The notes under the pieces are model-generated. The model made no database searches and was not told the origin of the DNA. It saw only the letters and a program-made list of their open reading frames with translations. Source: Halobaculum halobium (lineage in GTDB: Archaea > Halobacteriota > Halobacteria > Halobacteriales > Haloferacaceae). From it: 64,000 nt of DNA. The DNA lies in contig NZ_CP126158.1 of the NCBI RefSeq assembly GCF_030127145.1, positions 1,674,001-1,738,000 of the forward strand, written 5' to 3'. The translations under genes and the position numbers were made by a program. Shown in pieces: positions 12,109-21,340 of the stretch; the first letter of the stretch is position 1, and each line of letters starts with the position of its first letter.

Positions 12109-12984
12109 ATGCAACGACGCGCCGCGGCCATTTACGTCGCGTTCTTCCTCATCGTGGGGGCGGCCTCGTTCTCGCTCATCGCGACAGCGAGCGCGCCGCA
12201 GCTCTCCTTCGAGAACCCTGAACACGAACTGAGTGAAGACGATCCATTCACCGTCGACGGACAGGAGTACACCGTCTCCGACATCTCCGCCGAGATGGAG
12301 GGTGGTGACGGTGGTGGCCACGGAGGCGGCGGCCAGGCCCACCTCGTCCGTTCGGGAACGGTGGAGTGGACTAATGAGTCAGCACGCTACACCGTAGAGT
12401 GGGCGAACGGCTCGACGGTCACCTACGAGGGGCAAGACTGGGCCGTCGCGACCGACAACGAGTCGGAGACATTCACGCTGACCGAGCAGATCGACCGCAC
12501 CGCCATTCTCCAGAACGACTCCGACGTCGAGAACGAGACGACCACCGTCGACGGTGAGGAGTACGTTGTCGAGCGCGCGGACGGGAACGAGAGTCGCGAG
12601 CTGATCCCCGTCGACGAGTACTTCCCGGAGCCGGAGACCCGCGAGTACGCCGTCGGTGACGAGATCGAGAACGTCGACGACGAGACGGTGGCCGTCGCGT
12701 CGGTGACACCCGACGCTGCGACGCTCGAGTACTTCGCGCCGCGGACCAACGAGATCTCGGTGTCCGACGAGGCGAACGTCAGCGTCGGATCGACGACGTA
12801 CTTCGCGTACTTCCCGGACAACTCGACGATGGTGCTCACACAGGAGTTCGAGACGTACAACCAGTTCGAAGAGGCGACCGCGATGCAGACCACGATGACC
12901 AACGGGCTGTGGGGCGTTACGATCCTCAGCGGGCTGTCGGCGTTCGTCCTGCTGGGGCTGGCGTACATGCCGTCGCGGTACTGA
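12109..12984 (+). CDS. Membrane-anchored exported protein, unknown
   Basis: 291 aa with one N-terminal hydrophobic segment (about 7-28) and one near the C terminus (about 264-287), separated by a long acidic domain. The central domain is rich in Asn, Asp, Ser and Thr with many N-x-S/T sites, and holds a short Gly/His-rich patch near residues 65-77 that might bind metal. It is probably exposed outside the cell. I do not recognise the family. The TATA-like ggttaaac lies about 27 nt before the ATG. Confidence 0.8.
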   Translation: MQRRAAAIYVAFFLIVGAASFSLIATASAPQLSFENPEHELSEDDPFTVDGQEYTVSDISAEMEGGDGGGHGGGGQAHLVRSGTVEWTNESARYTVEWANGSTVTYEGQDWAVATDNESETFTLTEQIDRTAILQNDSDVENETTTVDGEEYVVERADGNESRELIPVDEYFPEPETREYAVGDEIENVDDETVAVASVTPDAATLEYFAPRTNEISVSDEANVSVGSTTYFAYFPDNSTMVLTQEFETYNQFEEATAMQTTMTNGLWGVTILSGLSAFVLLGLAYMPSRY

Positions 12985-13047
12985 GACGACCCCGGAGGGC
13001 TCCGACGGAACTCGCCCCGGCTGTTTTTTCGCTCTTCTCGGTGTCGG

Positions 13048-13425
13048 TCAGCCGTCGAATCGATACAACGACGTGACGAACGGCAGCCAGTTGAACATCC
13101 AGTAGGCGACCGGGAGGCCGACGACGGTCACTGCGAGGAAGGCGGCGACGTTCGCCCAGAGGAAACTCAGCCACCACCCGACGACCACGAAGTAGACGCC
13201 GCGGACGAGCAGCGGCCGTTGTCCGCGACCCTCGTCCGGCGCCGACAGCGACCGTGGCTCCTTGAGCGACAGCACCGTCGGCACGAGGTTGATCAGTTTG
13301 ATCCCGATCGGCAGGCCGACGACCGTGGCGTTGAGAAACCACGCGACGTTGACGACGGCGGGCGTGGCCCACCAGCCGATCGCGAGGAACCACAGCGCGC
13401 GCGTGAACAGTGAGCGTTGTGCCAT
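13048..13425 (-). CDS. YccF-domain membrane protein
   Basis: 125 aa made of two similar halves, each with hydrophobic helices and a VVGLP turn: RALWFLAIGWW...VVGLPIGIKLINLVP and RGVYFVVVGWW...VVGLPVAYWMFNWLP. This is the YccF (DUF307) inner-membrane domain in duplicate. Function is unknown in the family. It is convergent with the gene before it and stands alone. Confidence 0.85.
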   Translation of the reverse strand: MAQRSLFTRALWFLAIGWWATPAVVNVAWFLNATVVGLPIGIKLINLVPTVLSLKEPRSLSAPDEGRGQRPLLVRGVYFVVVGWWLSFLWANVAAFLAVTVVGLPVAYWMFNWLPFVTSLYRFDG

Positions 13426-13605
13426 GGTCGAACGAACGCGCCCAGCGGATGAATCCCTTGTTCCCCGAGTATCGCGAGGCGCTCGATGTCGATTGCCGTT
13501 TCTCCCGTCGAATCCCGTTTCTCTGGTCGGTTCCGGTCGCTCACGCTGTTTGCGACACGGACCACGGCCGCGACGAACCTCGCGCGAGTGAGCAACGCGC
13601 GTGAA

Positions 13606-13711
13606 CGGGCGCGACGGGATTTGAACCCGCGACCGTCGGATGGCTTCCCCCGCCGGAATCCCGACGCGGTTAGAAGTCCGACGCTCTGAATCCGGACTGA
13701 GCTACGCGCCC
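13606..13711 (-). tRNA. tRNA-Arg (TCT) with 29-nt intron
   Basis: Exon 1 is 13711-13671 and exon 2 is 13641-13606, 77 nt when joined. The acceptor GGGCGCG (13711-13705) pairs with CGCGCCC; the discriminator is G. The anticodon loop is CTTCTAA, anticodon TCT. The intron (13670-13642) follows position 37. CTTC of the loop pairs with GAAG near the intron 3' end, flanked by 3-nt bulges TAA and CCA, which is the bulge-helix-bulge form cut by the splicing endonuclease. A cttttgac TATA-like element is about 28 nt upstream on the minus strand. Confidence 0.92.
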
Positions 13712-13842
13712 ACGGATGCAGAGACACGCGGGGAAGTCAAAAGCGGCGCGGTCCTGGGTGGGTGCGCTCGCCCGCGGGGGAACCACCGATCGGCGTCGGC
13801 CGTCTCGCAGGCTTTAATCCGACCAGCGGCGAACGGACGGTG

Positions 13843-14445
13843 ATGCGAGTCATCGGAACGGTCGGCCTGCCCGGCAGCGGGAAAGGCGAGGCCGCCGCGG
13901 TCGCCGAGAAGGACGGCGTCCCCGTGGTCACAATGGGGGACGTCATCCGCGCGGAGTGTCGCGACCGCGGGCTCGACCCCGCTGAACACCACGGCGCGAT
14001 CGCCCGCGCGCTTCGCGAGGAGAACGGCCCCGCGGCCATCGCTGAGCGCTCTATCCCGCTGATCGAGGACGAAACGGCCCCGGAAGACGCCGGCACCGTG
14101 CTCGTCGACGGGCTGCGCGCGCCCGTCGAGTTGGAGCGCTTTCGCGAGCGCTTCGGCGACGACTTCACGCTCGTCGCCATCACCGCGCCGTTCGACCTGC
14201 GTGCCGAGCGGTTGGGCGAACGCGGCCGCGACGACTCCGACGTCGACGCCGAGGCACTGCGCGACCGCGAGGAACGCGAGCGTGAGTTCGGGATGGACGA
14301 GGTCATCGACGCCGCCGACGTGACAATCGAAAACACGGACTCGCTCGCGTCGTTCCGCGATCGCGTTCGCGCGGTGCTGCACGGGGACGCCGGCAGCGAC
14401 GCCGACGCCGCGGCCACCGCAGATCCGACGGGGGTGGAGAAGTGA
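13843..14445 (+). CDS. UPF0200 P-loop kinase-like protein
   Basis: 200 aa. The P-loop GLPGSGKG at residues 8-15 and the overall form match the UPF0200 family, which resembles dephospho-CoA and adenylate kinases. The substrate is not established. The start at ATG 13843 follows a ctttaatc TATA-like element by about 28 nt. Its TGA overlaps the GTG of the UPF0201 gene by 4 bp; the two genes are a standing pair in archaea and probably work together. Confidence 0.9.
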   Translation: MRVIGTVGLPGSGKGEAAAVAEKDGVPVVTMGDVIRAECRDRGLDPAEHHGAIARALREENGPAAIAERSIPLIEDETAPEDAGTVLVDGLRAPVELERFRERFGDDFTLVAITAPFDLRAERLGERGRDDSDVDAEALRDREEREREFGMDEVIDAADVTIENTDSLASFRDRVRAVLHGDAGSDADAAATADPTGVEK

Positions 14446-14864
14446 CGACCGTCTACAGCGTCGACGCGCGGATCGAGGCCCCGGTACACGACACCGAAGT
14501 GACCGACCGCGTCCGCGACGCTGTCGAGGCGCTGTTCCCCGCCGCGGAGTTCGTCTCCGAGCCTGGGCTGCTCGTCGCCGAGACGCACTCGCTCGACGAC
14601 TTCTCCGACAGGCTCCACGAGCAGGAGATTCTCGACACCGCGCGCCGGGAGTTCGAGCGCAACCGAACCGACGGCGGCTTCACCTTCAGCCTGAAGAAAC
14701 AGGCGGCCTTCCAGGGGGTCGTCAACTTCGCCGTCGGCGAGCCCGACGAACTGGGCGACATCTCCGTCGATGTGACCGTCCGGTCCCCGTCGGTCGAGGA
14801 GTACGTCGACCACCTCGCGCCGCCGACGGAGGACGGCGCCCCCGTCGACCCGGACCGTCGCTGA
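14442..14864 (+). CDS. UPF0201 RNA-binding-like protein
   Basis: 140 aa starting at GTG 14442. It belongs to the UPF0201 family, a small alpha/beta fold similar to ribosomal protein L5-type RNA-binding domains. It is translationally coupled to the UPF0200 kinase-like gene. The C-terminal 15 residues are a Pro/Asp-rich tail. Exact role unknown. Confidence 0.88.
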   Translation: MTTVYSVDARIEAPVHDTEVTDRVRDAVEALFPAAEFVSEPGLLVAETHSLDDFSDRLHEQEILDTARREFERNRTDGGFTFSLKKQAAFQGVVNFAVGEPDELGDISVDVTVRSPSVEEYVDHLAPPTEDGAPVDPDRR

Positions 14865-14976
14865 CCGCCCGGCCGCGGTTCGGGCCGGCGCTGGGCGCCC
14901 GGACGCAACCCGGTTCGCCCCTGATCCCCCGCGTCAAACTGGGGTCTGAGCTTTTCGCGCGCACGCGGCGGTTAGC

Positions 14977-15035
14977 GTGTTCGACGAGGTGTACCACGAC
15001 GTCGCCGCCGCCGTCGCCGCGTCCCCGGGTCCGGG
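14977..15035 (+). pseudogene. Possible 5' gene remnant
   Basis: A GTG at 14977 opens a short reading frame (FDEVYHDVAAAVAASPGP) of normal halophilic composition that runs into the end of the convergent MgtE gene and then turns to low-quality sequence. It may be the cut-off start of a lost gene. Weak evidence. Confidence 0.25.
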
Positions 15036-15593
15036 TCACGTGAACACGAGCACTGCCGCGAACAGCACCACCACGCCGAGCACGTCGCAGACGTTCGTGA
15101 CGACGGGAATGACCACGTCGTCTGGATCGAGCGAGAGGCGGTAGGCCGCGTACGTCGTCGCGAGCGTCACCGCGACCGCAAGTACGGCGAGCGCGACCCC
15201 GGCCGCCAGCGCGACCACGAGCACCGTTCCCGGCGCCAGCGTCGTCTCCCCGACGAGCGCCGCCAGCGCCCACGCGCCGAGGCCGATGACCGGGAACAGC
15301 GTGACCGCGAGCGCGACGGTCGCGAGCGCGTTGCCCGCGAGTCCGTCGTCAGTCGGGTCGAACGAGAGCGTCCCGAGGTGGAACGCCGTCGAGAGCCGCG
15401 CCGCCAAGATCGAGCCGAGGTTGCCCGCGGTGCCGATCGTGACCGGCACGAGCACGAGCAGCGACGGCGACGCGAGCAGTCGGTCCTCCAGCGAGCCGAG
15501 CACCAGTCCCGATCCCAACTCGACGAAGGCGAGCACGAGCAACACCGGCAGCATCGCGCGGGTGATCGCGCGGACCGACCACTCGGTCGGCAC
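15036..15593 (-). CDS. MgtE/SLC41 membrane domain, second subunit
   Basis: 185 aa, about five membrane helices, starting at GTG 15593 directly after the stop of the first subunit. The motif PVTIGTAGNLGSILAARLST matches the MgtE integral membrane domain, which carries Mg2+ or other divalent cations. There are no CBS or N domains. It probably pairs with the upstream gene product to form the five-plus-five-helix unit seen in SLC41-type carriers. Confidence 0.88.
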   Translation of the reverse strand: MPTEWSVRAITRAMLPVLLVLAFVELGSGLVLGSLEDRLLASPSLLVLVPVTIGTAGNLGSILAARLSTAFHLGTLSFDPTDDGLAGNALATVALAVTLFPVIGLGAWALAALVGETTLAPGTVLVVALAAGVALAVLAVAVTLATTYAAYRLSLDPDDVVIPVVTNVCDVLGVVVLFAAVLVFT

Positions 15594-16187
15594 CTACGCC
15601 CCACCTCCGAGCGCGGCCACCAGCGCGAGCACGGTCCGCGCCGCGACCAGTAGGAAGAACACGCCGGCCACGTCGCCGGTGGTCGTCACCACCGGCCCGA
15701 CGAACGTGTCGGGGTTGTGCCCGCGACGGTAGCCCGCAAACACGACCAGCAGGACGACGGCCGTCAGCGCGAGCCCCGAAAGGACGCTCGCGATCAGCGC
15801 GACGCCGAGCATCACCGGTAATGGCGCGACGGGGCTACCGAGGAGCGTCAGCGCCGAAACGGTGAGTACGGCGGCCACGAGCGACACGAGCACGCCGTTT
15901 GCGAGCGCGGCTGTCGCCGCTGCGCGCAGGCGTTCGTCGCCGAGATCGACCCGCGGTTCGACGACTCCCTGGTGGAGTCCGGTGGAGATCCGAGCGCCGA
16001 AGCTCCCGAACACACTCCCGCGAGTCGCCAGCAGCGCAGGCACGAGCACGAGCAGTCCCTCGATTGCCCGGAGTTCCGCGCGCATGCCGCCGAGGACGAC
16101 GCCCGCGAGCAGTCCGCCGACCGCGCTCGTCGCGAGCGCCGGCAACGCGTCGCGGTACGCCTCTTCGGCCGTCTCGCGGATCCCCAT
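15594..16187 (-). CDS. MgtE/SLC41 membrane domain, first subunit
   Basis: 197 aa with about five membrane helices. The segment LVPALLATRGSVFGSFGARI resembles the MgtE pore region. ATG 16187 is chosen over longer starts because the protein then opens with a short amphipathic segment (MGIRETAEEAYRDALPAL) typical of this group. It is a half-size cation transporter without regulatory domains, and the second half begins one base after its stop. It may serve Mg2+ uptake beside CorA at 59 kb. Confidence 0.88.
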   Translation of the reverse strand: MGIRETAEEAYRDALPALATSAVGGLLAGVVLGGMRAELRAIEGLLVLVPALLATRGSVFGSFGARISTGLHQGVVEPRVDLGDERLRAAATAALANGVLVSLVAAVLTVSALTLLGSPVAPLPVMLGVALIASVLSGLALTAVVLLVVFAGYRRGHNPDTFVGPVVTTTGDVAGVFFLLVAARTVLALVAALGGGA

Positions 16188-16282
16188 CGCGCCTACCGAC
16201 GACGCCCGAGGACAAAAATCGGGTGCCATTGTCGCCCCGCGGGACCGACGCGCACTTGGTTGCGAGCGACCAGCTACCTCCA

Positions 16283-17218
16283 ATGACCGATTCGCAGGCG
16301 CAGGTGTTGCTGACGAACGACGACGGCGTCGACTCCGCCGGGCTCGCGGCGCTGTACGAGGAACTGCGCGCCGTCGCGACCGTGACCGTCGTCGCGCCCG
16401 CCGAGGACCAGTCGGGAGTGGGTCGTTCCCGCTCGCGCGCGGTCGACGTCGACGACCACGAGTGGGGACACAGGGTCCACGGGACTCCCGCCGACTGCGT
16501 CGCCTACGCCCTCCGATCGCTTTCGACGGACTTCGATCTGGTCGTCTCCGGCTGCAACCTCGGGCCGAACTGCGGCGAGTACATCATGGGCCACTCGGGC
16601 ACCGTCGGCGCGGCCGTCGAGGCCGCCTACCTCGGCGTGCCCGCGCTCGCCGTCTCGGCGTACCACCGCGAGGAGTTCTTCCCGCCGGCCGAGTTCACCT
16701 TCGAGACGCCCGCGACGGTGACGCGCCTGCTCGCCGAACACGCGCTCGCCCGCGGCGGCGCCGCGGCGGACGACGGCTTCGACGCCGCCCCCGACGCAGG
16801 CTCGGACGACGGCTCCCCGAGCGCCGACCTCGCGACAGCTGATTACCTCTCTGTGAACGCTCCTGTCGCCGAGACGCCGGCCGATCTCCGGCTCACCGAA
16901 CCGCTCGAGGACTACGCCGTGACAGTCCGCGAGGCGACCGACGAGGAGCGCGATCGCCACGGCGGCGACTGGCGCCTGGAGTCGGACTTCTGGGCGCGCC
17001 TCGACCAGCGCGACCGGCACCCCACGCTCGAACAGGTGGCCGACTCCTACCCGGCGTGGTCCGACCGCGCGGCCGTCGTCGACGGCGACGTGAGCGTCTC
17101 CCCGCTGCGCGTGCCCCAGACACCCGTTCACTCCGAGCGCCTCGACGACCTCGTCGCCGCGGTGAACCGCGACTGGCGCGCCGAACGCGAGGCCGCGGCG
17201 GCTGCGGACGACGACTGA
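16283..17218 (+). CDS. surE: 5'/3'-nucleotidase SurE
   Basis: 311 aa. SurE dephosphorylates nucleoside 5'- and 3'-monophosphates with a divalent metal. NDDG (residues 12-15) holds the metal-binding aspartates, then GTPADCV, SGCNLGPNCGE and GHSGTVGAA follow in the family order. An Asp/Ala-rich insert lies at about residues 160-185. It is divergent from the MgtE pair. The ATG at 16283 gives the usual MTD...VLLTNDDG opening. Confidence 0.95.
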   Translation: MTDSQAQVLLTNDDGVDSAGLAALYEELRAVATVTVVAPAEDQSGVGRSRSRAVDVDDHEWGHRVHGTPADCVAYALRSLSTDFDLVVSGCNLGPNCGEYIMGHSGTVGAAVEAAYLGVPALAVSAYHREEFFPPAEFTFETPATVTRLLAEHALARGGAAADDGFDAAPDAGSDDGSPSADLATADYLSVNAPVAETPADLRLTEPLEDYAVTVREATDEERDRHGGDWRLESDFWARLDQRDRHPTLEQVADSYPAWSDRAAVVDGDVSVSPLRVPQTPVHSERLDDLVAAVNRDWRAEREAAAAADDD

Positions 17219-17266
17219 CCCGCGCGCCCGAACGCTGCCGTCCGAACGCCGGCACCCGGCCTGCCG

Positions 17267-18550
17267 TCACTCGACGACCGCGACGACGCCCGTGAGCCCC
17301 AGCGCCCCGACCAGCGCGACGGCGAGCACGCCGAAGGCGGCGCGGAACCCGGCCACATCGGCGACGCCGCCGACGACGGCGGGCGCGAACGCGCCGGCGC
17401 CCATCAACAGCGTCCGAACGGCGCCGAGGCCGCCGCCGGCCGACGATTCGGGGAGGACGGCCGCGAGGTACGCCCCACGGACGGGCCGGAAGCCGTGCGA
17501 GCCGAGGCCGAACGCGACCACCGCCGCGCCGACGGCGACGACGCCCGAGACCGAGAGCAACGCGAGGAGGCCGGCCGTCGCGAGCGCGAGCGTCGCGGCG
17601 ATCACCGGGAGCCGTCCGACGCGGTCCGAGAGGTCGCCCGTGACCAACTGGACGAGCGAGACGACGAACAGTCCCGAGTACAGCAGCGAGGCGGTCGTCT
17701 CCGGCAGCCCCGCGGCGTCAGTCAGGTAGAGGGGGAGGAAGGCGACGGCACCGTTGTACGTGAACGAGAAGCAAACCGTCGCGAGCACGAAGACGGCGAA
17801 CGCTGGCTCGCGAAACAACGCCGCGTAGCGACGAAGGCCGCCCCTGCCGTCGGCATCGGTCGTCTTGCCGGCGTCGTCCGTTTCGTCGCCGTCGCTCGCC
17901 CCGTCGTCGGCCGTGCCGAGGTCGGTCGCTCCCGGATCGGGCACGGTACGGGCGAACAGGAGCGCGAACCCGCCGGCGGCGACCGCGCCCGCGAGAAACA
18001 GCGCGTGCCAGTCGAGCCACGGGAGCGTGACGCCGGCGACCGCCGCGCCGGCGACCGCGACGACGGCGGCGGGCGCGGCGACGCCGCCGAAGGCGCCGAG
18101 CGTGTCGAGGACGCCCAACGCCCGGCCGGTGCGGCCGGGGTACAGCCGCGAGAGCAGCCGGACGGCGACGGTCTTGTGGACGCCGGTTCCGAGCCCGACG
18201 AGCAGCATTCCGGCGACGAGCACGCCGAGCGCGAGCGGCTCGGGGACGGGGACCGCGAGCACGAGCGCGCCGAGCCCGGTGACGACCGCGCCGGCGACGA
18301 TGACTCGCCGCGCGCCGATCCGGTCGGCGAGCGCGCCGCTGGGGAACTGCATCGCGGCGTAGACGGCCAACATCGCGGTGAAGGCGACGCCGAGGACCGC
18401 GCTGGAGACGCCCAGCGAGTCCCGGAAGACGGGGAACAGCGGCGGGAACGCGTACCGGAGGAACTTCGCGAGAAACCAGATGAGTGCCGTGAGCGCGAGC
18501 ACGTCGTACTCCGCGAGCGCGCGCAGTCGCGATCCGGCGCCGGTTCCCAT
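17267..18550 (-). CDS. MFS transporter
   Basis: 427 aa with 12 predicted membrane helices in two bundles joined by an acidic loop (about residues 205-235, rich in Asp and Gly). The loop after helix 2 reads GALADRIGARR, the standard major-facilitator motif, and GDLSDRVGRLP is its repeat in the second half. Substrate unknown. The gene stands alone. Confidence 0.9.
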   Translation of the reverse strand: MGTGAGSRLRALAEYDVLALTALIWFLAKFLRYAFPPLFPVFRDSLGVSSAVLGVAFTAMLAVYAAMQFPSGALADRIGARRVIVAGAVVTGLGALVLAVPVPEPLALGVLVAGMLLVGLGTGVHKTVAVRLLSRLYPGRTGRALGVLDTLGAFGGVAAPAAVVAVAGAAVAGVTLPWLDWHALFLAGAVAAGGFALLFARTVPDPGATDLGTADDGASDGDETDDAGKTTDADGRGGLRRYAALFREPAFAVFVLATVCFSFTYNGAVAFLPLYLTDAAGLPETTASLLYSGLFVVSLVQLVTGDLSDRVGRLPVIAATLALATAGLLALLSVSGVVAVGAAVVAFGLGSHGFRPVRGAYLAAVLPESSAGGGLGAVRTLLMGAGAFAPAVVGGVADVAGFRAAFGVLAVALVGALGLTGVVAVVE

Positions 18551-18631
18551 TCGCTTCGGGGGACGACTGTCGAGGGCAAAAGGCGAGCGGAAGCGGTCGG
18601 TCGCGTCGGTTCCCCGGAGCCGACGCCGGCG

Positions 18632-18952
18632 CTAGGGCGCGCCGGCGAGTACCAACGTACTCTCGTCGTCGCCGTTGCGGATCTGCCGCGTTGACTCCGG
18701 TGGGATCCGGATCGCGTCGCCCGGCTCCATGTGGATGTCTTCGTTGTCGACGGTCACGGTCGCTTCCCCGTCCATCAGGAGGTACACCTCCTCGTGGTTG
18801 CGCTCTGCGTGGTCGTGTTCCTTCCCGGTCCATCCGGGGTCGCAGTCGACGACCGTGACGCCGACCTCCTCGCACTCCAGCGGGTCGCGCAGAAAATGCA
18901 TCGCGCCCGCAGCCGGCTCCACGTCGCGGTAGTTGACTCTGGTGTACGACAC
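18632..18952 (-). CDS. Cupin-domain protein
   Basis: 106 aa forming a single small cupin barrel. KEHDHAERNHEEVYLLMDG carries the metal-binding His/Glu set of cupin motif 1, and PGDAIRIPPESTRQI is motif 2. It may be a sensor or small enzyme; the substrate cannot be told. It follows the SRP54 gene on the same strand after a 95-bp gap. Confidence 0.88.
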   Translation of the reverse strand: MSYTRVNYRDVEPAAGAMHFLRDPLECEEVGVTVVDCDPGWTGKEHDHAERNHEEVYLLMDGEATVTVDNEDIHMEPGDAIRIPPESTRQIRNGDDESTLVLAGAP

Positions 18953-19047
18953 GTGTTACCAGCCAACTGTGACCGCCCTGTAACTGACGGTTATTCCTGC
19001 GACGGGCGAAGCCACCAGTTGCGGGCGGGGCGACCGCGTGGCGAGTC

Positions 19048-20439
19048 TCACCCGAACGGGCCCATTCCGCCCATGCCGCCGCCTCCGCCCCCGCCGCCCT
19101 GCTGTTGCAGCTTCTTCATCATGCGCTGCATGTCGCCGTCACCCATGTTCCCGAACTGGTCCATCGTTCGCTTCATCATGCTGTGTTGTTCGAGCAGCTC
19201 TTCGATGCGCTCCTCGGGGACGCCCGAGCCGCGGGAGATCCGTTCGAGGCGGTCGCTCTTGATGACGGCGGGGTTTTCGAGCTCCTCCTCGGTCATGGAG
19301 TCCATCGCGATCTCGAAGCTCCGCATGCGCTCTTGGGTCACGTCCATCGCGTCGTCGGGGAGCTGGTCCATGATGCCCCCGCCGAGCCCGGGGATCATGT
19401 CGAGCACCTGGTCGAGGGGGCCCATGCGGTCCATCGCCTTCATCTGGTTGCGCATGTCCTTGAGGGTGAACTCCCCCTCCATCATGTCCTCGGGGTCCCA
19501 GTCGTCTTCCTCCTGGGTCTCGCTCATCGCGCGCTCGACGCGCTCGGAGAGTTGCTTGAGGTCGCCCATCCCGAGCAGCCGCGAGATGAACCCGTTCGGC
19601 TCGAAGCGCTCGATGTCCTGCACCGTCTCCCCGCTGCCGAGGAACGCGATCGACGACCCGGTCTCGTTGACGGCCGTCAGCGCGCCGCCGCCTTTCGCGG
19701 TCCCGTCGAGCTTCGTGATGACGACGCCGTCGATGCCGATCGACTCCTCGAACTGCCGGGCCTGATCCTTCGCTCCCTGTCCGATCGCGGCGTCGAGCAC
19801 GAGCAGCGAGCGGTCTGGCTGCACCGCGTCGTCGATCTGCTCGATCTCCGCGATGAGGTCGTCCTCGAGCGCGTGGCGGCCGGCGGTGTCGACGATGCGC
19901 ACGTCGGCATCGGCCGTCGCCTCCAGCCCCTCGCGGGCGATCTCGACGGGGTCGTCGCTGTCCGGGTCGCCGTAGAACTCGACTTCGGCGTTCTCGGACA
20001 TCTGCTTGGCCTGGTCGTAGGCGCCGGGGCGGAACGTGTCGGTCTGGATGACCGCCGGACGCAGCCCCTTCTTCGAGAACCACCACGCCATCTTGGCGGC
20101 CGTCGTCGTCTTCCCCGACCCCTGCAGGCCGGCGAGCATGATCGTCTGCTCTTCGAGGGGGATCTCGGTCGACTCGCCGATGAGGTCGACCATCTCCTCG
20201 TAGACGATCTTGAGGACGTGGTCGCGGGCGGTCGTGCCGCCGGGCGGCTCTTCCTCCAGCGCGCGCGTCTTGATGCTGTCCGACAGTTCCATCACGAGGT
20301 CGACGTCGACGTCGGCCGACAACAGCGAGCGCTGGATCTGCTTGACGACTTCCTGCACGTCGTCCTCGTCGATGTGGGACTTCCCGCGGAGCGAGTCCAT
20401 GGTGCTCCGGAGGGAACTCCCCAGGTCGTCGAGTACCAT
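19048..20439 (-). CDS. srp54: Signal recognition particle protein SRP54
   Basis: 463 aa. This GTPase binds signal sequences and 7S RNA and targets nascent membrane and secreted proteins. The N domain covers about 1-90; the G domain has GLQGSGKT (104-111), DTAGR and [10 protein letters not shown]; the Met-rich M domain follows from about 297, ending in a Gly/Gln-rich tail ([16 protein letters not shown]). ATG 20439 is the standard MVLDDLG start. Its receptor FtsY is 7 kb away on the same strand. Confidence 0.97.
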   Translation of the reverse strand: MVLDDLGSSLRSTMDSLRGKSHIDEDDVQEVVKQIQRSLLSADVDVDLVMELSDSIKTRALEEEPPGGTTARDHVLKIVYEEMVDLIGESTEIPLEEQTIMLAGLQGSGKTTTAAKMAWWFSKKGLRPAVIQTDTFRPGAYDQAKQMSENAEVEFYGDPDSDDPVEIAREGLEATADADVRIVDTAGRHALEDDLIAEIEQIDDAVQPDRSLLVLDAAIGQGAKDQARQFEESIGIDGVVITKLDGTAKGGGALTAVNETGSSIAFLGSGETVQDIERFEPNGFISRLLGMGDLKQLSERVERAMSETQEEDDWDPEDMMEGEFTLKDMRNQMKAMDRMGPLDQVLDMIPGLGGGIMDQLPDDAMDVTQERMRSFEIAMDSMTEEELENPAVIKSDRLERISRGSGVPEERIEELLEQHSMMKRTMDQFGNMGDGDMQRMMKKLQQQGGGGGGGGMGGMGPFG

Positions 20440-20656
20440 TGGTCTTGGCCCAGATAATCGGTCCGTGCGGTAAAGGCTTCCCTGTCCTCGATCCGCCATC
20501 GCGTCCGCGGTCCGTGCGGTGTTCTGCGTGCGACGGTGTCGCCGGCGATCTCGAACGCTCTCGAGGCCGTCCAGTCGGGGGTCCCGCTGCACGCGCCATG
20601 CGAGTCTCCTCGGTTCGCACCGAACCTCCTTCACCCGACGCCGCGAACCCGGTGAC

Positions 20657-21307
20657 GTGCTCGGGCTCGACGCCGCTACCCTCGCGGCTTACTTCATCGC
20701 TGCGGGCGCGCTGATCCTCGTTCCCGGACAGGACACGCTGATCGTTCTCACCAGCGGGCTCGCCTCCCGCGCGGAGGGGGTCGGCGCCGCCGGCGGGGTC
20801 GCCGTCGGCGTCCTCGTCCACGCCGCCGCCGCGGCGCTGGGGCTGGCGGCGGTCTATCGCGCGCTGCCGACGGCCGCGACGACCGTGACGCTGCTGGGCG
20901 CGGCGTACCTCTGCTGGCTCGCGGTCGACACCCTCCGCAGGGACGGGTTCGAGTCGGTGTCCCCCGACTCGACGCCGGACGCCCCGTCGCGCGCCGACGG
21001 CGGGGCCGACGCGGGGACCGCGGCGGCGGGCTTCCGTCGCGGCCTCGTCACGAACGTCGCGAACCCGAAGGTCGCGCTGTTCTTCCTTGCGTTCCTCCCC
21101 GGCTTCGCCGGCGAGGGGGAGCCGGCGACGATGCTCGCCCTCGGCGTCGTGTACGCCCTGCTCACCGTCGCGTATCTCGGTGCCGTCGGCGCGCTCGCGG
21201 GACGGATCGGCGCACTCCTGACTGGCCGGAGCGCCCGGGCGGTCCGGGTCGCGTCCGCCGGCGTCCTCGTCGCGCTGGCTGCGGCGCTGGTCGCGCGAGT
21301 CGCGTGA
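20657..21307 (+). CDS. LysE-family exporter
   Basis: 216 aa with about six membrane helices. [16 protein letters not shown] near the N terminus and [15 protein letters not shown] in the middle are typical of LysE/RhtB amino-acid exporters. An acidic loop lies at about residues 100-125. The start is taken as GTG 20657, as no ATG fits the family opening. It is divergent from srp54 across a 217-bp gap holding a repeated ggtccgtgcggt. Confidence 0.88.
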   Translation: MLGLDAATLAAYFIAAGALILVPGQDTLIVLTSGLASRAEGVGAAGGVAVGVLVHAAAAALGLAAVYRALPTAATTVTLLGAAYLCWLAVDTLRRDGFESVSPDSTPDAPSRADGGADAGTAAAGFRRGLVTNVANPKVALFFLAFLPGFAGEGEPATMLALGVVYALLTVAYLGAVGALAGRIGALLTGRSARAVRVASAGVLVALAAALVARVA

Positions 21308-21340
21308 AAATCGGGTCGCGGTCGCCGCGGCGGTCGCTGC

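Noticed and set aside
12423-12968. A Ser-rich 181-codon minus-strand frame
   Set aside because: It is antisense to an acidic exported protein with its own promoter; Ser-rich shadows are typical opposite Asp/Glu-rich genes.
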